A DNA stretch of 64,000 bases from a virus. The DNA lies in the IMG/VR virus record IMGVR_UViG_3300019093_000008, positions 1 through 64,000 of that record; one strand, written 5' to 3'. Each line of letters opens with the position of its first letter. Position 1 is the first letter of the stretch. Position numbers and translations under genes: made by a program. This document shows positions 8,119 through 16,943 of this stretch, piece by piece. The notes under the pieces were generated by a model. The model searched no databases. It was not told the origin of the DNA and worked only from the letters and a program-made list of their open reading frames with translations.

Positions 8119-10131
8119 ATGAACGAACTAATGGATGACGATGATATGAAAACAAGTAAGAAACAGAAACAGAACGATAGTCCAACCCCTGTATTGGATA
8201 ACTTTAGTAGAGACCTAATTAAGCTTGCCGAAATGGGTAAACTTGACCCTGTGGTAGGTAGAGAACGAGAGATTATTCGTATTGCCCAAATCCTATCTCG
8301 TAGGAAGAAAAATAACCCTATTATTATCGGAGAACCTGGTTGTGGTAAGACCGCAATTGTTGAAGGTTTGGCCATGAAAATTTTTAATGGTGATTGTCCT
8401 CGTAATTTGGTTGATAAACGAATTGTTGCACTTGATTTGACTTCAGTTGTTGCCGGTACAAAATATCGTGGTCAATTTGAAGAAAGAATGAAGGTTATTA
8501 TGGAAGAGTTGGCTGCAAATCCAAGTATCATCATATTCATTGATGAAATCCATACCCTTGTTGGTTCCGGTAATGCCGCAGGTTCTATGGACGGCTCAAA
8601 CATTTTTAAACCAGCCTTGGCTCGTGGAGAACTCCAATGTATCGGAGCAACTACTTTGGATGAGTATCGTAAATCTTTTGAAAAAGACGGAGCCCTTGAA
8701 CGTAGATTCCAAAAAGTTACGGTTGAGCCATCAACTATTGCAGAAACAATTGAAATCTTGAATAATGTTAGGGATAAATATGAGGCCTTCCATAAGGTAA
8801 CTTATAGTAATGAAGTCATTGAAGCCTGTGTAAAACTTGCTGATAGATACATTACCGATAGGGAGTTTCCTGATAAAGCGCTTGATATTATGGATGAAGT
8901 TGGGGCTCGTATGCAAACCGAACTCAAAGTTCCTGAGGCCATTGAAGACCTAAAAAAGAAAGCTTCTGAATTGAGGCTGATGAAAATGGAAGTCGTAAAG
9001 AAACAGAATTACGAACAAGCCGCTGAACTTAGGGATAAGGAAAAGAAATTGGTTACCAAACTTGAATCAGAAAAGAAGAAGTTTGAAGACCAAATGCAAA
9101 AAGACAAACAAGTCATAAACCTTACAGATGTTTATGATGTTGTATCTAACATGACCAAAATACCGGTAAATAAAATGAGTGTTGATGATACAAAATCTTT
9201 GATAAATCTTGATAAACAAATGATTGGTAGGATTATCGGTCAAGATGAGGCGGTTATTAAAATTGTTAAATCTATCAAGAGAAACAGACTTGGTATCAAA
9301 GACCCAAATCGTCCAATCGGTTCATTTATTTTCTTGGGTTCAACGGGTGTTGGTAAAACTCACTTGGCTAAAACTTTGGCAAAAGAAATGTTTGGAAGTG
9401 AAGAATCACTTATTCGTGTAGATATGAGTGAATACCAAGAAAAACATACCATTTCAAAATTGGTTGGAGCTCCTCCAGGTTATGTCGGATATGATGAAGG
9501 TGGTCAACTTACCGAAAAGGTTAAAAACAAACCTTACTCTGTAATTCTTTTTGATGAGGTTGAGAAAGCACACAAAGATATCTTCTCAATTCTCCTTCAA
9601 ATCATGGATGATGGATTTGTTACAGATAGTTTAGGTAGAAAGATTAACTTCAAAAACACCTTAATCATCCTTACATCAAATCTCGGAGTTAAGAAATTCC
9701 AAGAGTTCGGAGTCGGTATTGGATTTGGTTCAAATTCATACTCAAATGAGGAAGCCAAAAAACAAATGTTAATGAAGGAGATGAAAAACTTCTTTGCACC
9801 TGAATTCTTGAACAGGATTGATGATACAATAATGTTTAACACTTTGTCTGAAGAAGACATCAAGAAAATCACAAGACTTGAACTTGATAGGTTAATGGCT
9901 CGTTTAGTTGAGATGAAATACAAAATCACTTATGAAGAGACTCTTGTTGATTATATCTCCAAGATTGGATATGATGCAACCTACGGAGCAAGACCGATGA
10001 AAAGAGCAATCCAAGACAAAGTTGAGGACTTCTTGTCGGAGGAGGTTCTTACAGGTAGAATGATTGAAGGTAAAACCTACAACATACTTGTTGACAATGA
10101 GGAAGTTAAAATAGTGAAGAAGGGTAGATAA
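8119..10131 (+). CDS. clpC: ClpC/ClpA-type AAA+ unfoldase lacking the N domain
   Basis: 670 residues with both AAA+ modules. D1 has Walker A GEPGCGKT (71-78), Walker B IIFIDEIH and [10 protein letters not shown]. The linker between the modules includes a UVR-like coiled coil ([17 protein letters not shown]), as in ClpC. D2 has [23 protein letters not shown] and the arginine finger FLNRID. The usual N-terminal repeat domain (about 140 residues) is absent, replaced by a short charged tail. A GIGFG tripeptide-loop motif in D2 is of the kind that docks onto ClpP, and a ClpP is encoded at 30149. It would unfold tagged or damaged proteins for degradation. Confidence 0.95.
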   Translation: MNELMDDDDMKTSKKQKQNDSPTPVLDNFSRDLIKLAEMGKLDPVVGREREIIRIAQILSRRKKNNPIIIGEPGCGKTAIVEGLAMKIFNGDCPRNLVDKRIVALDLTSVVAGTKYRGQFEERMKVIMEELAANPSIIIFIDEIHTLVGSGNAAGSMDGSNIFKPALARGELQCIGATTLDEYRKSFEKDGALERRFQKVTVEPSTIAETIEILNNVRDKYEAFHKVTYSNEVIEACVKLADRYITDREFPDKALDIMDEVGARMQTELKVPEAIEDLKKKASELRLMKMEVVKKQNYEQAAELRDKEKKLVTKLESEKKKFEDQMQKDKQVINLTDVYDVVSNMTKIPVNKMSVDDTKSLINLDKQMIGRIIGQDEAVIKIVKSIKRNRLGIKDPNRPIGSFIFLGSTGVGKTHLAKTLAKEMFGSEESLIRVDMSEYQEKHTISKLVGAPPGYVGYDEGGQLTEKVKNKPYSVILFDEVEKAHKDIFSILLQIMDDGFVTDSLGRKINFKNTLIILTSNLGVKKFQEFGVGIGFGSNSYSNEEAKKQMLMKEMKNFFAPEFLNRIDDTIMFNTLSEEDIKKITRLELDRLMARLVEMKYKITYEETLVDYISKIGYDATYGARPMKRAIQDKVEDFLSEEVLTGRMIEGKTYNILVDNEEVKIVKKGR

Positions 10132-10136
10132 AACAT

Positions 10137-10161
10137 GGGGGTCAATTGACCCCCTTTTTTT
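10137..10161 (+). terminator. Intrinsic terminator after clpC
   Basis: GGGGGTCAATTGACCCCC followed by seven T. Confidence 0.9.
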
Positions 10162-10170
10162 GGGGCATAA

Positions 10171-10198
10171 AAAAAGGGAGAAAAACTCCCTTTTTTTT
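10171..10198 (-). terminator. Intrinsic terminator, minus-strand gene end
   Basis: GGGAG-aaaa-CTCCC flanked by A- and T-runs next to the stop of the M20 peptidase; can act on both strands. Confidence 0.75.
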
Positions 10199-11036
10199 AA
10201 TCCCATAAACCATATCTCATTTGAGCTTTTTGTTTCTCCTTATAGTGTAAGGTATATCCCAAACTCTCAATCATTTCACGACCCATTTTAATTCCATTAT
10301 ATACATCTTCAGGAATTACATATTCATTACGGGTATGATAGTTGTAATAACCAATTGAGAAATTAATACAAGCAAAATTATATAGATTACGAAGAGCCCA
10401 AACATCTGTGTAAGGGTGGGTCATATAGTCCATATCTTTAACCACCATATTCTCAGTAAGAACCTTATCTATTTTGGTGAAAAACTCACTTTCTCTATCA
10501 AAAAGTTTTGAACCAAAACATTTTTCAGTAATCATCCAATTCTCAGGTGCATCAAATTGGATTCCGTATCCGACATTTGAGAAAAACTCATCATCCGCAT
10601 CTTTTGAACCGTGGCAACCAGTTTCTTCAGATACGAAAAAAGCGGCCTTTAAAAATGGGAGTTCTTTTAGTAGAGTAAGACATGCGAAAACACCACATTT
10701 ATCATCACCACCGATACCTGTTGGTTTGCCTTCGTTATTAATTGCGAGTAGAGCGTCTTTTACATCACCCTGAGCATTAGGTAATTTACCTTCAATAACA
10801 TTAATTGAATCAATGGCATGAACCGTGTCGGTGTGTGAAATAACACATGGGTAATAAAAATCCTGAGGTAAATCACTTCCATCATGTTTTGTGGCATAAA
10901 CATTGTTATTCGTATCCACAAAATACTCAATGTTATTTTTTTCCAAAAAAGTTGTGATGAAGTCCACCATTAATCCTTCGTTGTAAGTTACGGTGGGTAC
11001 GCTTAGAACCTGTTTTAGAAAATTTAAGTCTGACAT
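10197..11036 (-). CDS. M20-family metallopeptidase (peptidase T/aminopeptidase-like)
   Basis: 279 residues. Metal and catalytic motifs of the M20 clan are present in order: SHTDTVH (first His and catalytic Asp), TGIGGDDKCGV (bridging Asp), SEETGCHGS (catalytic Glu pair) and a C-terminal YYNYHTRNEYV (last His). It is shorter than cellular M20 peptidases because the lid/dimerisation domain is reduced. Next to clpC, it could finish off peptides released by a ClpC/ClpP protease and recycle amino acids during infection; that coupling is inference. Confidence 0.88.
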   Translation of the reverse strand: MSDLNFLKQVLSVPTVTYNEGLMVDFITTFLEKNNIEYFVDTNNNVYATKHDGSDLPQDFYYPCVISHTDTVHAIDSINVIEGKLPNAQGDVKDALLAINNEGKPTGIGGDDKCGVFACLTLLKELPFLKAAFFVSEETGCHGSKDADDEFFSNVGYGIQFDAPENWMITEKCFGSKLFDRESEFFTKIDKVLTENMVVKDMDYMTHPYTDVWALRNLYNFACINFSIGYYNYHTRNEYVIPEDVYNGIKMGREMIESLGYTLHYKEKQKAQMRYGLWD

Positions 11037-11052
11037 TATAAAATAATTTCCA

Positions 11053-11060
11053 CAAATATA
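11053..11060 (-). promoter_or_regulatory. TATATTTG box upstream of the M20 peptidase
   Basis: Minus-strand TAnnTTTG match 16 nt upstream of the start codon; the -33 box is weak. Confidence 0.5.
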
Positions 11061-11072
11061 GGAAAAAATTTT

Positions 11073-12437
11073 CTAATCCTCATGAAAAATACTAAATAAT
11101 TCTGGTTGATATAAAAATTTATTAAAGTTTTCTTCAGAAAAAGAATGGGTTTTACCCCAAACTGACTTATCTTTTAGATTTAAATCAACTACTATCGATA
11201 ATGTATCTTGGTTAATTTTTTTTATTCTAAAAATAATATTATCATCTTTAGGAGTTGAATACCAAGTATTTAGTTTATATTTTGATGTAATTTCTTCGTA
11301 TAATTTAAAATATCCTTGCAAATTCTCGTCTTCAGATAGAGTATCAAATATTTTATCTAATTGAGTTTCAAATTCATTATTGAGCATATCTGTATCTACC
11401 TTACCTTCGTATTCATAATAATTTTCACCCCATCCTCCAATATTTTCTCCTCTACCAGGTTTTAAAACAATTTCTAATAAAGTTTTTAAATCGGCATACC
11501 TATTTCCTGTTATTGAATACAAATAAATTAAATCTGAAATAGCAATTGATAACCTATCGTATTTTCTAACCAGAGTGAATTCTTTACTTTTTAAGTACGT
11601 TTCAATCTCATGAGTAATTTCAGTTCTGGCATGTTCAGATGATTTTTCGTTAAATTCATCAATATATGCCCAATTCATCCTATCAAGTTGACTATCAAAA
11701 GGTTCATCTAATTTTTTATAAAGTTCACCCATAAAACTTTCGGAATTTGTATCAAATTCCCTATCGGGCATAACAATTTGTGAGATTTCTCTTAACTTAT
11801 TTGTATTTGAATCGTTAAACCAACGAAAAATTCCATATCCTTCTTTGTTATCCTCCCACATTCTATCTGAATCTGTGAATTCATAATCTCTTGACTCTAT
11901 GATATTAAGGAACCAAATATCATCATCATTAAAATCCAATATTTTATATAAGTCCTCATCTTCTTCAAATCTTAATACTATTGTTGAATCACCAGGACTT
12001 TTTCTATTTTGTATTACGTCATAAATTAAATCATCAGAATTTACTAATGTAGTTACGTCTATATTTCCTTTTGCATATTGTCTAAGTTTTTTGAAAACAT
12101 CGCTACCTGTGATATCATTTAAAACTTTTCTTGCGGTAGGGGCTAATTTGAATAAGTTATCAATATCATTTTTTGAAAGTCCTGTATCACCATCTTTGGT
12201 TCTATAAAAACTATCTTTTTCATTAGTTTTTTTATTAATTATATAATATATTTTACCACCAGACGCTAATTTTCTTTCAAAATCTTTAGTACCCTGATAA
12301 CCATCATAATGCCATGGGGTATTTTTTCCATAATAACTATTAGCCTCAATTGTTAAAGGACTAACAATTAAAACATTATCGTCTTCAAAAAGTTTTTCAA
12401 CTTGGTCTTTAGGGTCTTGAATTTGTTCCTCATCCAT
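11073..12437 (-). CDS. WCTT-family phage protein, variant without the Cys
   Basis: 454 residues. Residues about 20-75 (VLIVSPLTIEANSYYGKNTPWHY, then GGKIYYIINKK) align with the core of two other proteins here (at 16983 and 47763) whose motif reads YG-xx-T-(R/K)-WCTT. Here WCTT is replaced by WHYD, so the Cys is lost while Trp is kept. The rest is acidic and helical with no known domain. The three may be diverged copies of one phage family. Function unknown; the conserved Trp-Cys core suggests a binding or catalytic site that this copy may have lost. Confidence 0.75.
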   Translation of the reverse strand: MDEEQIQDPKDQVEKLFEDDNVLIVSPLTIEANSYYGKNTPWHYDGYQGTKDFERKLASGGKIYYIINKKTNEKDSFYRTKDGDTGLSKNDIDNLFKLAPTARKVLNDITGSDVFKKLRQYAKGNIDVTTLVNSDDLIYDVIQNRKSPGDSTIVLRFEEDEDLYKILDFNDDDIWFLNIIESRDYEFTDSDRMWEDNKEGYGIFRWFNDSNTNKLREISQIVMPDREFDTNSESFMGELYKKLDEPFDSQLDRMNWAYIDEFNEKSSEHARTEITHEIETYLKSKEFTLVRKYDRLSIAISDLIYLYSITGNRYADLKTLLEIVLKPGRGENIGGWGENYYEYEGKVDTDMLNNEFETQLDKIFDTLSEDENLQGYFKLYEEITSKYKLNTWYSTPKDDNIIFRIKKINQDTLSIVVDLNLKDKSVWGKTHSFSEENFNKFLYQPELFSIFHED

Positions 12438-12458
12438 AATGAAATAAATACTTTTAAA

Positions 12459-12490
12459 TTTGTTTATGTATTTATCTATTCTTACCTTTG
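12459..12490 (+). promoter_or_regulatory. Promoter of the tmRNA gene
   Basis: TTTG (12459-12462), 20-nt spacer, TACCTTTG (12483-12490). Predicted start is about 15 nt before the mature tmRNA 5' end. Confidence 0.85.
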
Positions 12491-12509
12491 TAATGTTCTT
12501 TGAAAATAT

Positions 12510-13096
12510 GGGGGTGACAGGTATTGATTTCAGGTATCAGGGATAAGTCGCAAGTAGTCGGATGTCACATACGACTTTAATCATTGGTGGTAAAGATAAC
12601 AGGCAAAACTTTTGCTAAAATGGCTGCTCTTGGTTTGACCAGAGAAGCTGTTGTTGTTGCTGCATAATTGTAGAGAACAACTACGAGTCGGTTAGGACAT
12701 ATACTCAGGAACAGGAGTCCGTTATGGGGGTCACAGGTCAGAGCTCCCTTAAATAATTCTGAGACCAAGTTATTTGTAGATTTGTTTCTCACTTACATCA
12801 AATCTAATATTTCGGAACATTTAGAACAAATGTTGAACTAAACTTGTAGTGACTTATTGCTGAACAGGAAAGACGCGGGTTAAATCGAGCCCCTTTCAGT
12901 AGGAATACTGATTGAAAAATCGGATGAATTCAGGGAAAACTCCAATTACGGAACAATCCTGAGCCAAGCTTCGTAGGAAGAAGAAGGTGCAGAGACTAAT
13001 GGGTGATAGACGCTTCTATCGTAAAACCATCAAGAGCGTCCGACATCTAAAAAAGATGATGAGATAGTCCAAAAATGTCGATTCCCGCCACCTCCA
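12510..13096 (+). ncRNA. ssrA: tmRNA with an intervening group I intron
   Basis: The 5' GGGGGTG (12510-12516) pairs with CACCTCC (13089-13095) as a tRNA-like acceptor stem. Exon 1 is 12510-12880 and exon 2 is 13078-13096, giving a mature RNA of about 390 nt, normal for tmRNA. Joined, the exons make a perfect T arm, GCGGG-TTCGATT-CCCGC. The tag frame runs at least 12587-12664 and ends LTREAVVVAA before TAA at 12665; its resume codon is uncertain, but the tag is about 26 residues, far longer than typical host tags. It would rescue stalled ribosomes and mark the product for proteases; the phage ClpC and ClpP are natural partners. No SmpB is seen in this window. Confidence 0.9.
12881..13077 (+). 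other. Group I intron (197 nt) in the tmRNA T loop
   Basis: The 5' exon ends GGGT, whose U can form the U-G wobble with the intron guide GAGCCC (12886-12891), and the intron ends in G (13077). Core elements appear in order: P-like AATTCAGGGAAAAC (about 12928), Q-like AATCCTGAGCCAAGC (about 12955), R-like GTGCAGAGACTA (12987-12998) and S-like GATAGTCC (13063-13070), with AGACTA/TAGTC forming P7. There is no ORF inside; an HNH nuclease gene lies immediately beyond the tmRNA on the other strand. Confidence 0.88.
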
Positions 13097-13103
13097 CTTA
13101 ACT

Positions 13104-13130
13104 AAAACCCCCTTAATTGGGGGTTTTTTT
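13104..13130. terminator. Bidirectional terminator between tmRNA and HNH gene
   Basis: AACCCCC-ttaatt-GGGGGTT with A- and T-flanks. Confidence 0.85.
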
Positions 13131-13661
13131 ATATTCAACAATAATTTGGAGTAGTTCCTCAACCATTTCATCCGACATAGTATTTTTCATCCAATTCATT
13201 GCTCTTGACACCCACCTAATATTTCCTTTAATATATCCTTTAGAATTATCAATTCTATCTAAAGATGCCGTATATATTGGATTTTTATTTATTTTAGTGT
13301 AAGATGATAAATTTAATTTAACTCCACTAAATTCACAAATACCATCTTGTTTTTTCCATTGTTCATTTAAATCATCAATAGTTACGTCAATATCATGATA
13401 CCTTTTTTTCATATTTCTATAATGGTATCTAAACTTAGTATATCCGTCTAAGCGGTTACTTGAATGTTGTGAAATGTCATAATTATTTTTTCTGTCACCA
13501 AAATTTTTAGCATTATTTTTTCCGACACAAGTTCTACTACAAAAATTAGGTCTATTTAATTTTTCATTTCTTCTAATTTCCGTCAATGGTTTTTCAAACT
13601 CAATACCACAATTTTTACAGGTACATTTACCCATTTTATGTTTTATTTTCCTTTTGTTCAT
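13113..13661 (-). CDS. HNH homing endonuclease (free-standing)
   Basis: 182 residues. The N-terminus has a Cys4 zinc-binding pattern (CTCKNCG and CSRTC), and the C-terminus has the HNH-like core typical of phage enzymes: ICEFSGV, then ASLDRIDNSKGYIKGNIRWVS. It converges on the tmRNA gene, 16 bp from its 3' end, so it is probably the mobility enzyme for the tmRNA intron or for its own site there. Codon use is AT-rich like its neighbours. Confidence 0.88.
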   Translation of the reverse strand: MNKRKIKHKMGKCTCKNCGIEFEKPLTEIRRNEKLNRPNFCSRTCVGKNNAKNFGDRKNNYDISQHSSNRLDGYTKFRYHYRNMKKRYHDIDVTIDDLNEQWKKQDGICEFSGVKLNLSSYTKINKNPIYTASLDRIDNSKGYIKGNIRWVSRAMNWMKNTMSDEMVEELLQIIVEYKKTPN

Positions 13662-13726
13662 ATTTATAAATATATGGAGATGATAAAAAAAATATGGAGG
13701 TGGTTAGTTTTTTTAAAAATATTTAT

Positions 13727-13734
13727 TATCTTTG
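13727..13734 (+). promoter_or_regulatory. TATCTTTG promoter box for ncRNA
   Basis: Strong TAnnTTTG match about 6 nt before the predicted RNA start; the -33 box (TTAG) is weak. Confidence 0.7.
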
Positions 13735-13740
13735 TATTCT

Positions 13741-13931
13741 AAACAGACAACGACGGTGGTGGAACCCCACGGTATATGAATCCCAAATAGGCCGTCTTGA
13801 TTCGCGATATTAAAGCGGTGAGGGTAGAGTCATTATAAGTACCGGGAGTAATTAACCCATTTACGAAAATATGACCGCCGAGTAAAATTGGTTATGATGT
13901 ACAAACGGGTACGAAAAGTCTGTTTTTTTTA
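13741..13931 (+). ncRNA. Structured noncoding RNA of about 190 nt
   Basis: The ends pair (AAACAGAC with GTCTGTTT) and the 3' strand runs directly into eight T, so the closing stem doubles as a terminator. Inside, GACGG pairs with CCGTC around a GTGG/CCAC hairpin, and GCGGT pairs with ACCGC around a second domain; GTACC and GGTAC may form a pseudoknot. No open frame of note. The size and closed shape recall 6S RNA, but I cannot match its open-complex mimic; identity unknown. It lies just before tRNA-Glu. Confidence 0.65.
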
Positions 13932-13935
13932 TTTT

Positions 13936-14007
13936 GGCCTCGTCGTCTAATGGTTAGGACGCTACCCTTTCACGGTAGAGATTTCGGTTCGACTCCGTGC
14001 AAGGCTA
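13936..14007 (+). tRNA. tRNA-Glu (TTC)
   Basis: Canonical cloverleaf; anticodon loop CTTTCAC; T loop TTCGACT. The acceptor stem has one C-A mismatch. The next gene starts 2 nt after its 3' end. Confidence 0.93.
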
Positions 14008-14008
14008 C

Positions 14009-14491
14009 ATGAAGTTAATATTGATTTTTCTTTTGTCGGTGATTACACCGGTAAAAGACAGTGCAACGCATTTAGGAGTATATAATGAAATACTTGAGCA
14101 GGGTCTTGAATTTCCTGATATTGTATTTGCTCAAGCGGTTCTTGAGTCGGGTGGATTTACCAGTAGGTTAACCCAAAAAAATAACAATATTTTTGGTATG
14201 CGAAATCCTATGAAAAGAACAACAACTTCTGTTGGTTCTTTTCATGGATACGCAATTTACAACTCTTGGAGGGAAAGTATTGAAGATTATTATTTGTTCC
14301 AAAAAATGTTGTTTTCAACTCATAAATTTACAAGGGCATCATATTTGAACTATTTAGACAAATACTATTCAACAACTAAGGGTTATAAAAATATGGTGTT
14401 AAAAATTATTAAAAGTAATAAAACTTTATTATATCCTCCTCCGTCAGATAGAAATGATGGGTCGCTAAATAATAGTTTTGTAACACCATAA
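14009..14491 (+). CDS. Secreted glucosaminidase (GH73/FlgJ-like)
   Basis: 160 residues from the ATG at 14009, chosen because an upstream start would lie inside tRNA-Glu. It begins with a hydrophobic export segment (MKLILIFLLSVITPV). The lytic core has FAQAVLESGGFTSRL with the catalytic Glu, NNIFGMRNP and YNSWRESIEDYYLFQ, as in beta-N-acetylglucosaminidases that cut peptidoglycan. It may be a second endolysin exported by Sec or a virion enzyme. Confidence 0.88.
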   Translation: MKLILIFLLSVITPVKDSATHLGVYNEILEQGLEFPDIVFAQAVLESGGFTSRLTQKNNNIFGMRNPMKRTTTSVGSFHGYAIYNSWRESIEDYYLFQKMLFSTHKFTRASYLNYLDKYYSTTKGYKNMVLKIIKSNKTLLYPPPSDRNDGSLNNSFVTP

Positions 14492-14540
14492 TTTAATAAT
14501 TTATTAAAACGAAAGTCGGTTTCATTCCATATTTATCAGA

Positions 14541-15242
14541 ATGAAAATCAATGAGTTATTAACTATTGTAATACCTTGTAAAAATGAATCTGAAGTCATA
14601 AGTACTACTTTGGATTTACTTAACAAACAAAAACATATCTCAAATACAAGAGTTATTATCTGTGATAACTCTACCGTTAACACAAAAGAAGTAGTTCTAT
14701 CAAAAAAATACGAAAATATTAATATAGAATTTACTCAAGGAGGTGTTCCGTCTATTGCAAGGAATAACGGAGCAATTTTATCAGAAACAAAATATATCTT
14801 ATTTTTAGATGCTGATATATTTTTAACAGATACCAATACAACACATAATATTTTAAAAATAATTGAGGGTGGTGATTTAGAGTTAGTAACTGCTAAATTT
14901 AGATGTAGAGGAAAATATTCATACGTATATCCAATATTTGAGTTTTTTAGAGATTGGACTATGAATCATTTTCCATTTGTTTTAGGTGGATTTATGTTGT
15001 TTAATAGAAACAAGTTTTTTGAGCTTGGTGGATTCAATTCTAAAGTTCTATTTGCCGAGGACTATGATTTAAGTAGTAAAATACATCCTGATAAAATTTT
15101 CATTTCTAATCATAAAGTTTATACAACAGATAGAAGATTAAAGAAAAAAGGTCTTTTATATATGATTAAAATGATGTTTCTTTCTATGTTAAATAAAAAT
15201 AATCCTGCCTTCTTTGAAAAAGACCACAATTATTGGAAATGA
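14541..15242 (+). CDS. Family 2 glycosyltransferase
   Basis: 233 residues with a GT-A fold: LTIVIPCKNES at the N-terminus, an invariant-type ARNNGA and the metal-binding DAD motif (FLDADIF), and an EDYDLSSKI segment near the C-terminus that fits the base region. It overlaps the next gene by 4 nt. With the LpxH-like phosphoesterase downstream it could alter host lipopolysaccharide or glycosylate virion proteins; the acceptor is unknown. Confidence 0.85.
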   Translation: MKINELLTIVIPCKNESEVISTTLDLLNKQKHISNTRVIICDNSTVNTKEVVLSKKYENINIEFTQGGVPSIARNNGAILSETKYILFLDADIFLTDTNTTHNILKIIEGGDLELVTAKFRCRGKYSYVYPIFEFFRDWTMNHFPFVLGGFMLFNRNKFFELGGFNSKVLFAEDYDLSSKIHPDKIFISNHKVYTTDRRLKKKGLLYMIKMMFLSMLNKNNPAFFEKDHNYWK

Positions 15243-16030
15243 AAAAATATCAATATGTTATTGTTTCTGATTTACATTTAGGAACTAAGGATAGTAAATG
15301 TAATGAGTTTTTAGAGTTTTTAGAACAACATCCGTGCGATACTTTAGTATTGAATGGTGATATAGTTGATGCTTGGGCATTAAATAGGGGTAGCAAGTGG
15401 AAGAAAAAACACACCAAAGTAATTTCTAAAATTTTAACAATGTCAAATGACACAAATGTTATTTGGATTAGAGGAAATCATGATGAATTTTTATCTGAAT
15501 TTATTGATACCTCATTTGGAAATATACAATTTAAAGAAAACTTTATTCTGAAAACCCAAGAATGGAAAACCAGAGATGTTTTTATCAGTAGAAATTTTTA
15601 TGTTTTTCATGGAGATGTTATTGATGTTTTTATAACAAAATATAAGTGGTTATCAAGAATAGGTTCAATAGGATACGATATGGCTCTTTGGTTAAATAGA
15701 GTGTATAACAAATACAGGGCGTGGAGGGGTTTATCTTATCAATCAATTTCACAAAAAATTAAAGAGGGAGTAAAAACCGCAACTTTATATATTAACGACT
15801 TTGAAACTACTGCCATCAATATGGCCGAGAAAGCTGGATGTGAAGGTGTTATTTGTGGACATATTCATCAACCTGCAGATAGAATGATTAACAATAAAAG
15901 GTATTTAAATTCAGGTGATTGGGTTGAGAATATGACCGCACTTGTTGTTGATAATAATGGACAAATAGAATTAAAAAAATATGAAACTAATAGAATTACT
16001 ACTGAATTGGAACACAGGAAAGAAGATTAA
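15239..16030 (+). CDS. LpxH-like metallophosphoesterase
   Basis: 263 residues from the ATG overlapping the upstream stop. Calcineurin-type motifs are complete: SDLHLG, NGDIVD, RGNHDE, FHGD and GHIHQPADR with NSGDWVEN. The long middle (about 115-195) with basic and aromatic helices matches membrane-associated UDP-2,3-diacylglucosamine hydrolases of the LpxH group. A lipid A precursor hydrolase is the closest relative, but in a phage it may act on another nucleotide-sugar or lipid. Confidence 0.85.
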   Translation: MKKYQYVIVSDLHLGTKDSKCNEFLEFLEQHPCDTLVLNGDIVDAWALNRGSKWKKKHTKVISKILTMSNDTNVIWIRGNHDEFLSEFIDTSFGNIQFKENFILKTQEWKTRDVFISRNFYVFHGDVIDVFITKYKWLSRIGSIGYDMALWLNRVYNKYRAWRGLSYQSISQKIKEGVKTATLYINDFETTAINMAEKAGCEGVICGHIHQPADRMINNKRYLNSGDWVENMTALVVDNNGQIELKKYETNRITTELEHRKED

Positions 16031-16032
16031 TT

Positions 16033-16080
16033 TTGAAAGAGATATTATTTGGTCATTAATCATATCCATATCTCTTTTAT
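16033..16080 (+). terminator. Terminator-like hairpin
   Basis: AAAGAGATAT and ATATCTCTTT pair over a 22-nt loop, followed by a T-rich stretch. Confidence 0.55.
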
Positions 16081-16123
16081 TGTTGTGTAATTTACATTTA
16101 TAATTTCAATATATTTATAATAT

Positions 16124-16444
16124 ATGAAAATAATTATAACCGAATCACAACTAAAAAAATTAAATTTAGAAGAATTTGCGAAGAAAAGATTTTCTGGTGC
16201 TGAAAAAATTGCTAATACCGCAAAAGAGAAAGGTGGACCTTCAATACTAACATATCAACACTTTGTTGTGAAATTACCATATTATAAAAAAGCTGGTGAG
16301 GGTAAATTTGATGAAAATAAATCTATTGAAGAGTTTAAAAAAACATTAAATTCTATCTCACTTGATATGACACAAAAAGAGTTTCAAACTGAAGTGGGGA
16401 GATTAGAAGTTTTAGGTGAATTAATTATAAAGAACAAAAAATAA
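16124..16444 (+). CDS. Small leader-bearing protein (ITESQL)
   Basis: 106 residues. It begins MKIIITESQLKKLNLEEF, one of the clearest copies of the shared leader, followed by a short basic globular part with no recognised domain. A cut after Leu-Glu-Glu would leave a mature protein of about 90 residues. It is on its own between an LpxH-like gene and a terminator. Confidence 0.75.
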   Translation: MKIIITESQLKKLNLEEFAKKRFSGAEKIANTAKEKGGPSILTYQHFVVKLPYYKKAGEGKFDENKSIEEFKKTLNSISLDMTQKEFQTEVGRLEVLGELIIKNKK

Positions 16445-16462
16445 TAAAAATCATATAATTTA

Positions 16463-16489
16463 AAACCCTCACTTCGGTGGGGTTTTTTT
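16463..16489. terminator. Intrinsic terminator
   Basis: AAACCCTCACTTCGGTGGGGTTT with a T-run; may work both ways. Confidence 0.8.
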
Positions 16490-16504
16490 GTTACAAATTT
16501 TTAC

Positions 16505-16512
16505 TATATTTG
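16505..16512 (+). promoter_or_regulatory. TATATTTG box with near-leaderless start
   Basis: Six nt separate the box from the ATG at 16519. Confidence 0.55.
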
Positions 16513-16518
16513 TTACAA

Positions 16519-16866
16519 ATGGATATAAATAAAATACTGATTGGAATATTTTTTGCCTTATTAGGACAAATAGGTTCCTTTATACAATTACAGGTTGCAA
16601 TAAAGTATAATTGGTATGAAAAATATTTATGGGTAATACTTTTTAGTAGTATTTTTACAAGTTGGTTATATATTAAATCAGTTAGTTTTATTGCGGATGG
16701 GTTTGGTGGTCAGATATGGCCAGGAAGGTTGTTAGGATTTTCAATTGGTATGGTTGTGTTTACATTTATGTCCGTTATTTTATTTAAAGAAAGTTTTACT
16801 ATTAAAACAATTATTTGTTTATCTTTAAGTTTTTGTATATTGTTGATACAATTATTTTGGAAATAA
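16519..16866 (+). CDS. Four-helix membrane protein, DMT/SMR-like
   Basis: 115 residues with four hydrophobic helices (about 5-27, 35-55, 67-88, 93-113). The size and topology resemble small multidrug-resistance or half-size drug/metabolite transporters, and a Gly/Pro-rich loop (GFGGQIWPGR) sits before helix 3. The start is set by the promoter box 6 nt upstream. Possible role: membrane remodelling or export; unproven. Confidence 0.72.
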   Translation: MDINKILIGIFFALLGQIGSFIQLQVAIKYNWYEKYLWVILFSSIFTSWLYIKSVSFIADGFGGQIWPGRLLGFSIGMVVFTFMSVILFKESFTIKTIICLSLSFCILLIQLFWK

Positions 16867-16867
16867 T

Positions 16868-16939
16868 GGTCTCGTAGTTCAACGGATAGAACGGGTGACT
16901 TCTAATCTCCAGATTCAAGTTCGATTCTTGACGAGACCA
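16868..16939 (+). tRNA. tRNA-Arg (TCT)
   Basis: Seven-bp acceptor GGTCTCG/CGAGACC; anticodon loop CTTCTAA; T loop TTCGATT. Confidence 0.95.
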
Positions 16940-16943
16940 CATA

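Noticed and set aside
8013-8375. Minus-strand 120-aa ORF
   Set aside because: Antisense to the conserved D1 region of ClpC.
12577-12792. Minus-strand 71-aa ORF
   Set aside because: Lies inside the tmRNA; no independent support.
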